The notes: generated from the sequence alone by a model not told the origin. A stretch of 23,945 nt of DNA from an uncultured Acetatifactor sp. (GCA_910587555.1 CAJULV010000020.1:1-23945), one strand, 5' to 3'; shown: positions 1-7,811, counted from the stretch's first letter. Numbers and translations are program-made.

Positions 1-18
1 ACAAAGAATTGTTAAAAT

Positions 19-63
19 AAAAAGGAGGTATTTACTTGGCAGCGTAAACTTCTCTCCTTTTTT
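19..63 (-). terminator. Rho-independent terminator after the mreB-like gene
   Basis: Complementary arms AAAAAGGAG and CTCCTTTTT enclose a second, inner stem (GTTTAC against GTAAAT). On the minus strand the hairpin is followed by a T-rich tract, and it lies 15 nt past the stop codon of the mreB-like gene. It therefore probably ends the mutL-to-mreB cluster. On the plus strand the far arm also runs into T residues, so it may work in both directions. Confidence 0.7.
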
Positions 64-77
64 CTTTATAACCGGAC

Positions 78-1088
78 TCATCTGCTCATCCCTTCAATAG
101 CATACGCTACGGATTTATAATTATCATCCTTGATGATCTTGGCAAGCCCCAGTACCACGCTGGTAATCGGATTCTCAGATGCATTGACGCGCAATCCCGT
201 CCCGGCGGCAATACGGTCCGCCAGATGGCTGATCTGAGACGCTCCTCCCGTGAGATAAATACCGTGGCGGTAAATATCCGCGGCAAGTTCCGGCGGCGTC
301 CTCTCCAAAATCACCTTCACATTGTCAACAATGGTATTAAAATGCTCTTCCAGGCATTCCACCACCAGCTTGGTAGGAATTTCACGTTCAATAGGCAATC
401 CGGTGACGATATCACGTCCATAGACAATGGCACCCTTGCCTTCCACTTCCAACTCCTTTAAGCTGGTTTTGATCATCTCTGAAGTCTTGCCTCCGATAAT
501 CAGGCTGAATTCTTTCCTGACCGCAGCCCGGATTGCCTCGTCAAACTTCAGCCCGCCGGTCTTGATCAGCCGGCTAAGAACGATACCGCCCAGAGACAAT
601 ATGGAGATTTCCGTGGTGTCAAAGCCCACATTGACCACAAGCACGCCCTGGGAATTCTTCACGTCAATATCCAGTCCCAGGCCGTCGGCAACCGCCTTTT
701 CCACCACCATAATCTTCTTCGCTTTCACGTTGGCATCCTTCACAAGGTCGTAAAAAGCCCGCTTCTCTACTTCCGTCACATCCGTGGGCACCGCTATATA
801 AAATTCTGCGGGCCTGGTAATTCCCTTCTGCAGACCGGTAATAAAATACCTTACAAGCGTCTCCATATTCTTGATATCTGCAATCACCCCGTTGGAAAGC
901 GGGTAGGAAATGTGAATATTTCCGGGCGCTTTCTCATACATTTCAAATGCGGAATTACCGTACGCAAACAGGACCTTCTTGTTTTCGATGGCAATCATAT
1001 TCTTTTCCACCAGAACATTATCATCGCTTCTGCTGTAAATTTTAATGTTGTTGGTACCCAAATCGATACCGAATGCATTGTTTGCCAA
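78..1088 (-). CDS. MreB-like actin-family protein (rod shape-determining family, divergent)
   Basis: A 336-residue protein of the MreB/actin-ATPase family, usual family length. MreB forms filaments at the inner membrane that guide cell-wall synthesis. The phosphate-1 motif GIDLGTNN is at residues 7-14, the family stretch VTEVEKRA at about 104-111, LERTPPELAADI near 265, and the adenosine-site LTGG follows. The usual phosphate-2 motif D-I-G-G-G-T reads N-V-G-F-D-T at residues 153-158, and the IEEP motif reads VEKA at 129-132, so ATP hydrolysis may be weakened. The start is TTG, with AAAGGGG eight bases upstream. It follows radC by 78 bp and is followed by a terminator; no mreC or mreD lies after it within the window. 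The family call is firm; whether it is the main MreB or a paralogue is not settled. Confidence 0.85.
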   Translation of the reverse strand: MANNAFGIDLGTNNIKIYSRSDDNVLVEKNMIAIENKKVLFAYGNSAFEMYEKAPGNIHISYPLSNGVIADIKNMETLVRYFITGLQKGITRPAEFYIAVPTDVTEVEKRAFYDLVKDANVKAKKIMVVEKAVADGLGLDIDVKNSQGVLVVNVGFDTTEISILSLGGIVLSRLIKTGGLKFDEAIRAAVRKEFSLIIGGKTSEMIKTSLKELEVEGKGAIVYGRDIVTGLPIEREIPTKLVVECLEEHFNTIVDNVKVILERTPPELAADIYRHGIYLTGGASQISHLADRIAAGTGLRVNASENPITSVVLGLAKIIKDDNYKSVAYAIEGMSR

Positions 1089-1166
1089 AATGACAACCCC
1101 TTTCTAATGTAAATTGAGCCGAAACGGCATTCCATCGCCTTCCTGTCATGCCTTCCGGCTCCCTGC

Positions 1167-2069
1167 CTATATCCTGTAAAACCAGTCTGCTTCTCTGAAG
1201 CTGACATATCTGTTATCGCCGATGACAATATGGTCAAGCAGCGGTATTCCCATCTGTTCCCCGGCATCCCGAACCTGGGACGTAAGCCCCTTGTCCGCTT
1301 CGCTGGGGTTCGGATCCCCGCTGGGGTGGTTGTGTACCAGTATGATACTGACTGCCCGGCTCTCCAGAGCGGTGAGGAAGATTTCCCTCGAAGAAATCAG
1401 CGACATATTGACGCTTCCTTCCGATAACTTCCGTTCACATATCATCTGCCCCTTGGCATCCATACAGACCAGAATCACGCATTCCGTCTCCCGGTGTCTG
1501 AGCTTTTCCATAAAATAGGCCGCCACCTGGCCTGAACTTGTAAAATTGATACCCTCCGCAGCCTTCGCCGCACTCATCCGCATAGAGAGTTCTGCCAGGC
1601 ATTTCAATTTCACCGCCTTTACCTCGCCAATCCCACGGATCCCCTGCAGCTCGTCCAACGTGACTTCATAGAGTCCTAACAGCCCCTCCCTGGGATATCT
1701 CGCAAGGTTCAGCACCTGTTCCGCCAGCTGCAGCGCATTTTGCTCCTTGGTACCCGTGCGGATAATAATGGCAAGCAGTTCTGCTTCTGTCAGGTTCTCC
1801 GCACCAAAGCGTAAAAACCGCTCATAGGGCTGTTCCTGCCGCTTTTTCTGCTTTGTTTTGGCCTTCCTGCCTGTTTTTTTAGAATATCCATCTGTCGGAG
1901 AATATTCTTTTTCCCCGGAATATGTCTCCTGTACGGGACATTCCGTTCCAATGGAATGTACTTCTTCCATGGAATGTACTTCTTCCATGGAATGCCTTTC
2001 TTCCACGGAATGTACTTGTTTCATGGGATGTACCTGTCCCATGGAATGTCTTTCTTTCATGATGTCCAT
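1167..2069 (-). CDS. radC: RadC-family JAB1/MPN domain protein with repeat-rich N-terminus
   Basis: A 300-residue protein; RadC proteins are usually about 220-230 residues. The core begins near residue 75 with the RFGAENLTEAELLAI region, then a helix-hairpin-helix (GIRGIGEVKAVKLK), then the MPN domain with a complete JAMM metal motif (Glu upstream, then HNHPSGDPNPSEAD near residues 246-259). The historic DNA-repair role of RadC is disputed; the family is best described as a predicted metal-dependent MPN hydrolase. The extra length is an N-terminal tail of about 70 residues built of six-residue units (such as EEVHSM), encoded by an 18-bp tandem repeat. The ATG at 2069 has AGAAGGAG at good spacing, so the tail is probably translated. 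No ATG with a comparable ribosome site is evident nearer the conserved core. Confidence 0.9.
   Translation of the reverse strand: MDIMKERHSMGQVHPMKQVHSVEERHSMEEVHSMEEVHSIGTECPVQETYSGEKEYSPTDGYSKKTGRKAKTKQKKRQEQPYERFLRFGAENLTEAELLAIIIRTGTKEQNALQLAEQVLNLARYPREGLLGLYEVTLDELQGIRGIGEVKAVKLKCLAELSMRMSAAKAAEGINFTSSGQVAAYFMEKLRHRETECVILVCMDAKGQMICERKLSEGSVNMSLISSREIFLTALESRAVSIILVHNHPSGDPNPSEADKGLTSQVRDAGEQMGIPLLDHIVIGDNRYVSFREADWFYRI
1951..2058. repeat. 18-bp tandem repeat (6 copies) in the 5' end of radC
   Basis: Six consecutive 18-bp units, plus-strand consensus ATGGAATGTACTTCTTCC; the two copies at 1951-1968 and 1969-1986 are identical and the others differ by a few bases. The unit is a multiple of three, so copy changes would keep radC in frame and add or remove six residues (K/E-x-V/R-H-S-M type). 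The following residues keep a weaker six-residue period (YSGEKE, YSPTDG), which suggests an older, decayed extension of the same array. Confidence 0.93.
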
Positions 2070-2139
2070 GCGTCTCCTTCTGCCTTCTCCGACGCATCAA
2101 AACAATCACAGCAGTTTGTCCAGCCTGCGGCATCAACTG

Positions 2140-2379
2140 CTATCTGATAAACCGGTACACTACCAAAGCGATCACCACGCCAATCACACTGGCTATGGTA
2201 ATCTGGATTGTCAATCCGAAGGTCAGTATAATGAACCCAAGATTCAGAACCACAGGTTCGTTCATCCCGAAGGATTGTCCATAATTTAAAAAGGTGCCTT
2301 CAAAATAAGTACCGATAAACCTGCCGATGACAAACCCCACCAGCACCAGTACAAGCAGTACCCAGTTCACTTTCTTCAA
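2140..2379 (-). CDS. Small two-helix membrane protein, DUF4321 type
   Basis: A 79-residue protein starting at TTG (2379), preceded by AAGGAAGAGGAAG. The open frame reaches further upstream, but that part is Arg/Gly-rich and does not look coding. Residues 5-24 form one hydrophobic helix (VNWVLLVLVLVGFVIGRFIG); residues 48-77 form a longer hydrophobic region that may be one or two helices. The middle contains YFEGTFLNYGQSFG. This layout matches the DUF4321 family of small clostridial membrane proteins, which often lies near radC and mreB; the family name is from memory and not checked. No catalytic residues are visible and no function is known. It lies between the methionine gamma-lyase family gene and radC, all same strand. 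Confidence 0.75.
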   Translation of the reverse strand: MKKVNWVLLVLVLVGFVIGRFIGTYFEGTFLNYGQSFGMNEPVVLNLGFIILTFGLTIQITIASVIGVVIALVVYRFIR

Positions 2380-2598
2380 ATTGCTTCCTCTTCCTTCTTT
2401 TGTCCCTCGGGAGGTATGCGCCTGCCGTTTCCCACACCTCAGGAAACGCCCGTTTCTCAATCCTCCCATCCGCGATGTCACATGAAGGCCCTGGCCCGAT
2501 TGATAAGCCTTTACACATTCGCTTTTATATAGTACCACAAAATTCCAGTGCTGTACATAAAAATCATAGATTTTATTTTGAGTTTTTTCTACAGAAAA

Positions 2599-3936
2599 TT
2601 ACACTTTCAATCTGCTTTTCTCCACCAGTCCCTTGTTTACCATGGACTGAAGTGACTTCAGAATGCCGAATTTTGCATGCTGCCAGGTAAGGCCGCCCTG
2701 GAAATACACTGCGTAAGGAGGCTTGATCGGCCCGTCCGCCGACAGTTCTATGGAAGAACCGGACACAAAAGCCCCTGCGGCCATGATCACCTGCGCGTCA
2801 TACCCCGGCATGTCCCAGGGTTCGGGTGTTACATGGCTGTCCACAGGCGCAGCCGCCTGAATTCCCTGGCAGAAAGCTATCACGCTCTCGGGATTTCCGA
2901 ACGTAACTGCCTGAATGATATCGTGGCGGCTCTCCCTGCTGTCAGGCACCACTCCGAAACCCAACGGCTCATAGAGATTGGCCGCAAAAACCGCCCCTTT
3001 CAATGCGGAGGCTGTCACCGTAGGCGCCAGAAAAAGCCCCTGGTAAAAATCCTTCAAAATTCCCAGGGAAGCGCCCACCTCCTTGCCCAGCCCGGGCGAT
3101 GTAAGGCGGAATGCCGCGTTCTCCACGCATTCTCTCGTACCCGCAATATAGCCGCCTATGGGAGCAAGGCCTCCTCCCGGGTTCTTAATCAGGGAACCCA
3201 CCACCATATCGGCGCCTGCGTCACCGGGTTCCGTCACCTCCACGAATTCCCCGTAGCAGTTATCCACCATGCAGATGACATCCGGCTTTATCCCTTTTAC
3301 AAAGGAGATAAGTTCCCCTATGCGCCCCACCGAAAGGGTAGGCCTGGTCTGATACCCCTTGGATCTCTGTATGGTCACAAGGCGGGTGCGGCTGTTCAGC
3401 GCCCTGCGGATTCCTTCATAGTCAAAGCTGCCGTCGGGAAGCAGGTCCACCTGGGAATAGGTCACGCCATACTCCGACAGGGAACCTCTGGACGGCCGGA
3501 TCCCAATGACTTCTTCCAGGGTATCGTAAGGCTTTCCCACCGGGGACAGCAATTCGTCCCCCGGCCTCAAATTGCTCATCAGGGCCAGCGCCAGGGCATG
3601 GGTGCCGCATGTAATCTGCGGGCGCACCAGGGCATCCTCCGTGCGGAATACTCTTGCATACACCTCCTCCAGCCTGTCCCTGCCGAGATCGTTGTAGCCA
3701 TAGCCTGTAGTGCCTGAAAGACAGGCCTCGCTGACCTGGCTCTCCTGCATGGCTTTCACTACCTTTAATTGATTTATCTCCGCAATTTCGTCTATTTCTT
3801 GAAAACGGGACTCCAGACTTGCCAGAATCTCGTTTCCGTACATGAAAACTTCCTGTTCGATGCCCATGCCGGCATATATTTCCCTCAAACCGTTCTCCGT
3901 CATAATCCTTATCGGGCTACGCCCGCCTCCTGTCAT
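2599..3936 (-). CDS. Methionine gamma-lyase family protein (PLP-dependent, 'aluminium resistance' family)
   Basis: A 445-residue fold-type I PLP enzyme of the family related to B. subtilis YnbB, often named methionine gamma-lyase or aluminium resistance protein. Visible family features are NQLKVVKAMQES-VSEACL near residues 55-73, SGTTGYGYNDLGRD, the cofactor region ICMVDNCYGEF (Asp partner of the PLP ring nitrogen), and SLIKNPGGGLAP, whose Lys is the likely Schiff-base residue. The true substrate is uncertain; the name does not prove methionine lyase activity. Placement directly after miaA is a common arrangement in Firmicutes. The start may be the ATG at 3936 or the ATG at 3903 (AAGG three bases upstream); the first 11 residues are not clearly conserved. 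It is followed by 219 bp with no convincing gene or terminator. Confidence 0.87.
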   Translation of the reverse strand: MTGGGRSPIRIMTENGLREIYAGMGIEQEVFMYGNEILASLESRFQEIDEIAEINQLKVVKAMQESQVSEACLSGTTGYGYNDLGRDRLEEVYARVFRTEDALVRPQITCGTHALALALMSNLRPGDELLSPVGKPYDTLEEVIGIRPSRGSLSEYGVTYSQVDLLPDGSFDYEGIRRALNSRTRLVTIQRSKGYQTRPTLSVGRIGELISFVKGIKPDVICMVDNCYGEFVEVTEPGDAGADMVVGSLIKNPGGGLAPIGGYIAGTRECVENAAFRLTSPGLGKEVGASLGILKDFYQGLFLAPTVTASALKGAVFAANLYEPLGFGVVPDSRESRHDIIQAVTFGNPESVIAFCQGIQAAAPVDSHVTPEPWDMPGYDAQVIMAAGAFVSGSSIELSADGPIKPPYAVYFQGGLTWQHAKFGILKSLQSMVNKGLVEKSRLKV

Positions 3937-3995
3937 TCATTTTCCGTCCGCCGATCCGGCGTGCAGAATCTACCTCCGCTTCCGTTCCTGTAAAG

Positions 3996-5132
3996 TCACA
4001 TTCTCCCCAACGGAGCCGCAATCCCTCTCCTGTCCAGCTCTGCCAACATAAATTCCAAAATTCTGTCCTCGTCGCCGTCGAATTCGTTTTTGTTGATCCA
4101 GACGACTTCCTGTTCCCGCCTGAACCAGGTCAGCTGCCTCTTGGCAAAATGCCTGGTGTCGCGCTTAATCAGTTCCACGGCTTCCTCCAGGGTGATTTCC
4201 CCTTCCAGGCAGGATAATATTTCCTTGTAGCCAAGCCCCTGCATGGAAACCATCCCTCTGTGACAGCCCATGGCACGAAGGGCTTCCACCTCCGCCACAA
4301 GCCCCTGCTCCAGCATCTTCTCAACCCGCAGGCCGATTCTTTCATAAATGTGTTCCCTGATATCATTCAGGACAAAATAGCAGGAATGATAAGCGGAAGG
4401 CTTATCCCGCTCTCTCTTATTATGGCTTGAAATAGGCTCTCCCGTCAAATAGAAATATTCTAAAGCCCGCACAGTACGCTTTATATTGTTGGCATGAATC
4501 AGTTCCGCCGACAGCGGGTCCACCTGCCTTAACTGCTCATGGAGGTATGCGGCGCCCTTATCCGACGCAGCCTTCTCCAGGACGGCGCGGATATCCTGTC
4601 CTGTCTTGCACACGCCTGCCTGCCGCCGCATGCTGCCGGGAAACCCGGTATCCCTGCCGGTATCATCCGCCTCAATGCCTAAATGCCTGGTATCCCTGCC
4701 GGCATCGTCCGTCCCAATGCCAAAATGCCTGGTATCCCCGTCTGTGTCGCCTCCTGTTCTTCCTGAAAAGTCAATATCCCGAAGAAGCGCCTGGACATAA
4801 AAACCGGTGCCGCCGGTTACGATAGGTATATGTCCCCTTTCATAGATGCCGGGAAGGCACTGTTCGCACATCTCCTTAAATACCGCCACGCTGAACTCTT
4901 CCCACGGTTCCAGAATGTCAATCATGTGGTGCAAAATTCCCTGCATTTCCTCCTGCGTAATTTTGGCAGAACCGATATCCATATGTCTGTAGACCTGCAT
5001 GGAATCCGCAGATACAATTTCACCGTTTACAGCCTTTGCGAGAGCGATGGACAGCTTCGTCTTTCCCACAGCCGTCGGACCCGACAGCACTATCATTGGT
5101 CGTTTTCCTGTTTCCGGCTCTTCGTTATTCAT
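3996..5132 (-). CDS. miaA: tRNA dimethylallyltransferase with repeat insertion
   Basis: MiaA transfers a dimethylallyl group to N6 of A37 in tRNAs that read codons starting with U. The P-loop GPTAVGKT, the VSADSMQVYRHMDIGSAK and HHMIDIL motifs, GGTGFYVQAL, and the C-terminal QGLGYKEI and RDTRHFAKRQLTWFRR motifs are all present. From the ATG at 5132 the protein is 378 residues, against about 300-320 for the family. The excess is an Asp/Gly/Arg/Thr-rich insertion of about 55 residues after ALLRDIDFSG, encoded by a 42-bp tandem repeat. The start is uncertain: the frame stays open to an ATG at 5240, two bases past the mutL stop, and GTG 5153 and TTG 5144 follow an AGGAAGGG site. It is probably translationally coupled to mutL. 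Confidence 0.92.
   Translation of the reverse strand: MNNEEPETGKRPMIVLSGPTAVGKTKLSIALAKAVNGEIVSADSMQVYRHMDIGSAKITQEEMQGILHHMIDILEPWEEFSVAVFKEMCEQCLPGIYERGHIPIVTGGTGFYVQALLRDIDFSGRTGGDTDGDTRHFGIGTDDAGRDTRHLGIEADDTGRDTGFPGSMRRQAGVCKTGQDIRAVLEKAASDKGAAYLHEQLRQVDPLSAELIHANNIKRTVRALEYFYLTGEPISSHNKRERDKPSAYHSCYFVLNDIREHIYERIGLRVEKMLEQGLVAEVEALRAMGCHRGMVSMQGLGYKEILSCLEGEITLEEAVELIKRDTRHFAKRQLTWFRREQEVVWINKNEFDGDEDRILEFMLAELDRRGIAAPLGRM
4639..4764. repeat. 42-bp tandem repeat (about 3 copies) inside miaA
   Basis: Units lie at 4639-4680, 4681-4722 and a diverged third at 4723-4764. The central unit begins AAATGCCTGGTATCCCTGCC. Each encodes 14 residues of the type I-x-x-D-D-x-G-R-D-T-x-x-x-G, forming most of the insertion that MiaA proteins normally lack. 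The unit length is divisible by three, so the reading frame is kept. Confidence 0.88.
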
Positions 5133-5242
5133 TATCCGTTCCAATTTTACCACAGTCCCTTCCTGTTCCTTCTTTTTCCGGCTCAGCGCATTTCGCAAAC
5201 ACCTGTTCGAAATCACCCATCCCATAGGGCATTCGCTCATAC

Positions 5243-7588
5243 TCAGCTGACAATCCGCTTGAACTTCCGTTCCATTTCCGTCTTTGTCATCGCTATAATT
5301 GTAGGTCTGCCGTGGGGGCAGTTATAGGGATTTTCCAGTGTGAGAAGCTCATCAATAAGCGTTTCCGCTTCCGCAAAGCTCAACTTATTATTTCCTTTTA
5401 CGGCGGCTTTACAGGACATGGAGGCTATTTTTTCCTCAATGACACGCAAGCCGCCAAAATTCACTCCGCCCGAAAGGCTGTCCAGCACTTCCAGGAACAT
5501 TTCCCGCTCATGACAGCCGTACAAATCCACCGGCACACTGCGAAGGGCATATTCACTGCCGCCGAAGGCTTCCACTTCAAAGCCCAGCGCCGCAAATGTG
5601 TCCAGATGCTCCTTCAATACCGCTTCCTCCTGGCCTGACAGACTGACAATGACAGGCGGCAGCAAGCCCTGAGACATGACATTTTTCTCATGGTACTGCT
5701 TCATCAGCCGCTCATAGTTCACCTTCTCATGGGCGGCGTGCTGGTCAATCATCAGCATCCTGTCCTCAAATTCAATCAGCCAGTAAGTATCAAAGACCTG
5801 CCCTATCATGCGGAACCGGCTGCGGTTGTCCATGGTCAGAATCTTTTCTTCAAACAGGTTCAGCTGTTTCGCTTCCCCCTCCATACCGTGCAGGGGTTCT
5901 CCGCACCGCTCACGTCCGGTATCTGATACCGTTTCTTTCGATTGTGTTTCCGCAAGGACAGATTCACTCTTTTCTGCGGAATACGCTTCTTCTATGACAG
6001 GTTTTTCTTCCACGAAAAGTTCTTCTTCCGTCAATTCCGATGTTTCCTCAAAAAATACTTCTGCCGGATTCTCTCCTTCCGGTGTGGATGCCTGTTCTGC
6101 CAGTATTTCTGTTTCCGATATAGGCGCCTGCTCCGCCAGTACCTCTCTTTCCGGTATGGATGCCTGTTCTACCAGTATCTCTCTTTCCGGTATGGATGCC
6201 TGTCCCGCAGGTTTCTCCCTTTTCGGCATGGATGCCTGCTCTGCCAGTACCTCTCTTTCCGGCATGGACGCCTGCTCTGCCAGCGTTTCTCTTTCCGGTA
6301 TGGACGCCTGTCCCGCAGGTTTCTGCCTTCCTTCCTGGCAAATATTCAGGGGGGCGGCATTGCGCTTCTTTATATTCGTTATATCATCTTTCTTTACACG
6401 GTTCCACACCGGATTCTGCGTAAAATCCTGCTGTTTGGGACGGTCGGAAGCATATTTCGCCTCCTCCATCACCCTGTAGGCATTGCTTCTCCTTTGCTCA
6501 AAGGGTTCCGGGGCATGCTGCCTTTCCCGCTCCTTCCGTTCCGCAGCCCGCCTTTCCCGCAGTTCTTTATCTGACGACAGGGACGCTTCCGGTATCATTT
6601 CCTGCTGCCGCAGAGCCTGCCGTACGGTTTCTGCCAAAAACCCGCTGAATCCGATGGCATCGCTGAACCGGACATCCATTTTGGTAGGATGTACATTGAC
6701 ATCCACCTTTCCGGGGTCCATGGTGATGTGGAGTACACACAGGGGAAACTTATGCTGCATCAGATATTCTTTGTATCCGTCTTCCACAGCCCTGGCAATG
6801 ACATTGCTGCGGATAAATCTCCCGTTGATAAAATATATCTCAAAATTCCGGTTGGACCGCACCTGGACAGGCTTGCCCAGATACCCTTCCAGGCGAATCC
6901 CCTCCCGCTCTGTGCTGACGGGCACAAGGGCACCGGCCACCTCCCGCCCGTAGATACGATAAATTACTTCCCTTAAGTCTCCGTTTCCGGAGGTGTGGAA
7001 CTTCATCTGCCCGCCCAGGACCAGTTTGAAAGAAATATCAGGCCTGGACAGTGCGAGATGTTCCATCAAATCCGCAATATAGCCGCCCTCCGTGGCCGGC
7101 TGCTTTAAAAACTTACGCCGCACGGGCGTGTTGAAGAACAGATTCCTCATCAAAAAAGTAGTGCCCTCCGGCGCCCCCACTTCTCCGAAGCCGACTTCCC
7201 TGGACCCTTCCAAAAGGATGCGGCTGCCGCTGAGAGCATCCGCCGTCCTGGTGATAACCTCTACTTTTGAAACCGCGGCAATGCTGGAAAGCGCTTCTCC
7301 ACGGAAGCCTAAACTGGAAACCCGCATCAGGTCGTCCGCATCTTCTATTTTGCTGGTAGCATGCCGCAGAAAAGCCGTGCGCAGCTGTTCCCCACGCATG
7401 CCGCAGCCGTTGTCCGTCACGCGGATAAATTCAATTCCGCCGTCTTTTGCCTCTACGGTAACGGCTGTTGCACCGGCGTCTATGGCATTTTCTACCAGTT
7501 CCTTAACCACGCTCCCCGGGCGCTCCACCACTTCGCCTGCGGCTATCTTATCTATTGTCTCAGAATTCAGGATATGTATATTGGCCAT
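5243..7588 (-). CDS. mutL: DNA mismatch repair protein MutL (endonuclease type) with repeat linker
   Basis: A 781-residue MutL; related proteins are usually about 620-680 residues. The N-terminal GHKL ATPase is intact: NAIDAGA at 34-40, DNGCGM at 59-64, GFRGEAL at 94-100. The C-terminal domain has the endonuclease motif DQHAAHEKVNYE from residue 615, SCKAAVKGN near 725 and CPHGRP at 757-762, as in Gram-positive MutL that nicks the daughter strand. Between them lies a long acidic linker with seven 12-residue repeats (about 422-506). The start is the ATG at 7588 after AAGGGAAGGGG. The open frame continues 30 codons upstream, but those codons run through a terminator and do not match the family. 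mutS, often adjacent, is not in the window. The next gene, miaA, is tightly linked. Confidence 0.95.
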   Translation of the reverse strand: MANIHILNSETIDKIAAGEVVERPGSVVKELVENAIDAGATAVTVEAKDGGIEFIRVTDNGCGMRGEQLRTAFLRHATSKIEDADDLMRVSSLGFRGEALSSIAAVSKVEVITRTADALSGSRILLEGSREVGFGEVGAPEGTTFLMRNLFFNTPVRRKFLKQPATEGGYIADLMEHLALSRPDISFKLVLGGQMKFHTSGNGDLREVIYRIYGREVAGALVPVSTEREGIRLEGYLGKPVQVRSNRNFEIYFINGRFIRSNVIARAVEDGYKEYLMQHKFPLCVLHITMDPGKVDVNVHPTKMDVRFSDAIGFSGFLAETVRQALRQQEMIPEASLSSDKELRERRAAERKERERQHAPEPFEQRRSNAYRVMEEAKYASDRPKQQDFTQNPVWNRVKKDDITNIKKRNAAPLNICQEGRQKPAGQASIPERETLAEQASMPEREVLAEQASMPKREKPAGQASIPEREILVEQASIPEREVLAEQAPISETEILAEQASTPEGENPAEVFFEETSELTEEELFVEEKPVIEEAYSAEKSESVLAETQSKETVSDTGRERCGEPLHGMEGEAKQLNLFEEKILTMDNRSRFRMIGQVFDTYWLIEFEDRMLMIDQHAAHEKVNYERLMKQYHEKNVMSQGLLPPVIVSLSGQEEAVLKEHLDTFAALGFEVEAFGGSEYALRSVPVDLYGCHEREMFLEVLDSLSGGVNFGGLRVIEEKIASMSCKAAVKGNNKLSFAEAETLIDELLTLENPYNCPHGRPTIIAMTKTEMERKFKRIVS
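6073..6324. repeat. 36-bp tandem repeat (7 copies) in the mutL linker
   Basis: Seven contiguous 36-bp units with no spacers. The plus-strand unit begins CTCTTTCCGGTATGGATGCC. Each encodes 12 residues of the type L/P-A-E/G-Q-A-S-M/I-P-E-R-E-x. Units at 6145 and 6181 share their first 23 bases; units at 6181 and 6289 share the PAGQASIPERE version, which suggests duplication of unit blocks. Other frames through the array also stay open, which explains several spurious reading frames on both strands here. Confidence 0.95.
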
Positions 7589-7664
7589 ATTTCCCCTTCC
7601 CTTTTCCGAAATCGGCAAATGAATATCGTTCCTCCGAACAGCTTTGTGCGATAAAACACATAAA

Positions 7665-7699
7665 AAGGACGCCCTCACCGCAAACGGCAGTTCGTCCTT
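7665..7699 (-). terminator. Terminator hairpin upstream of mutL
   Basis: Arms AAGGACG and CGTCCTT enclose a loop with a small CCG/CGG inner stem. On the minus strand the hairpin ends in CCTTTTTATG, and on the plus strand in CCTTATTTT, so it may act both ways. It would stop transcripts coming from the blaR1 side before mutL. The predicted start of the mutL promoter falls about at the end of its first arm, so mutL's own transcript would escape the hairpin. Confidence 0.65.
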
Positions 7700-7728
7700 A
7701 TTTTACCACACAATTTGTATCTTGTAAA
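7700..7728 (-). promoter_or_regulatory. Predicted sigma-A promoter for mutL
   Basis: On the minus strand TTTACA is followed after 17 bases by TAAAAT. Transcription would begin near 7693, about 105 bases before the mutL ATG. The promoter overlaps the terminator hairpin in such a way that only read-through transcripts contain both arms. Confidence 0.55.
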
Positions 7729-7811
7729 ATTTCTTTTCGGCATCCGGCGGCCAATGACAGTAAAACAGGAGCGCAGAAACGTAACCGTGCCGAATAAAAA
7801 GACGCCCCGAG

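Noticed and set aside
20..43. Plus-strand AAAGGAGG followed by a TTG start
   Set aside because: The frame stops after three codons, and the bases form an arm of the terminator hairpin.
2677..3717. Plus-strand open frame of 346 codons
   Set aside because: It is the antisense shadow of the methionine gamma-lyase family gene; Arg/His-rich with no domain.
6073..6324. Possible CRISPR array, because of 36-bp repeats
   Set aside because: The units are contiguous with no spacers and encode in-frame MutL residues; no cas genes are nearby.
5808..6574. Overlapping plus- and minus-strand frames with repeats in the mutL linker
   Set aside because: The 36-bp unit lacks stops in several frames, so long repetitive frames arise by chance.
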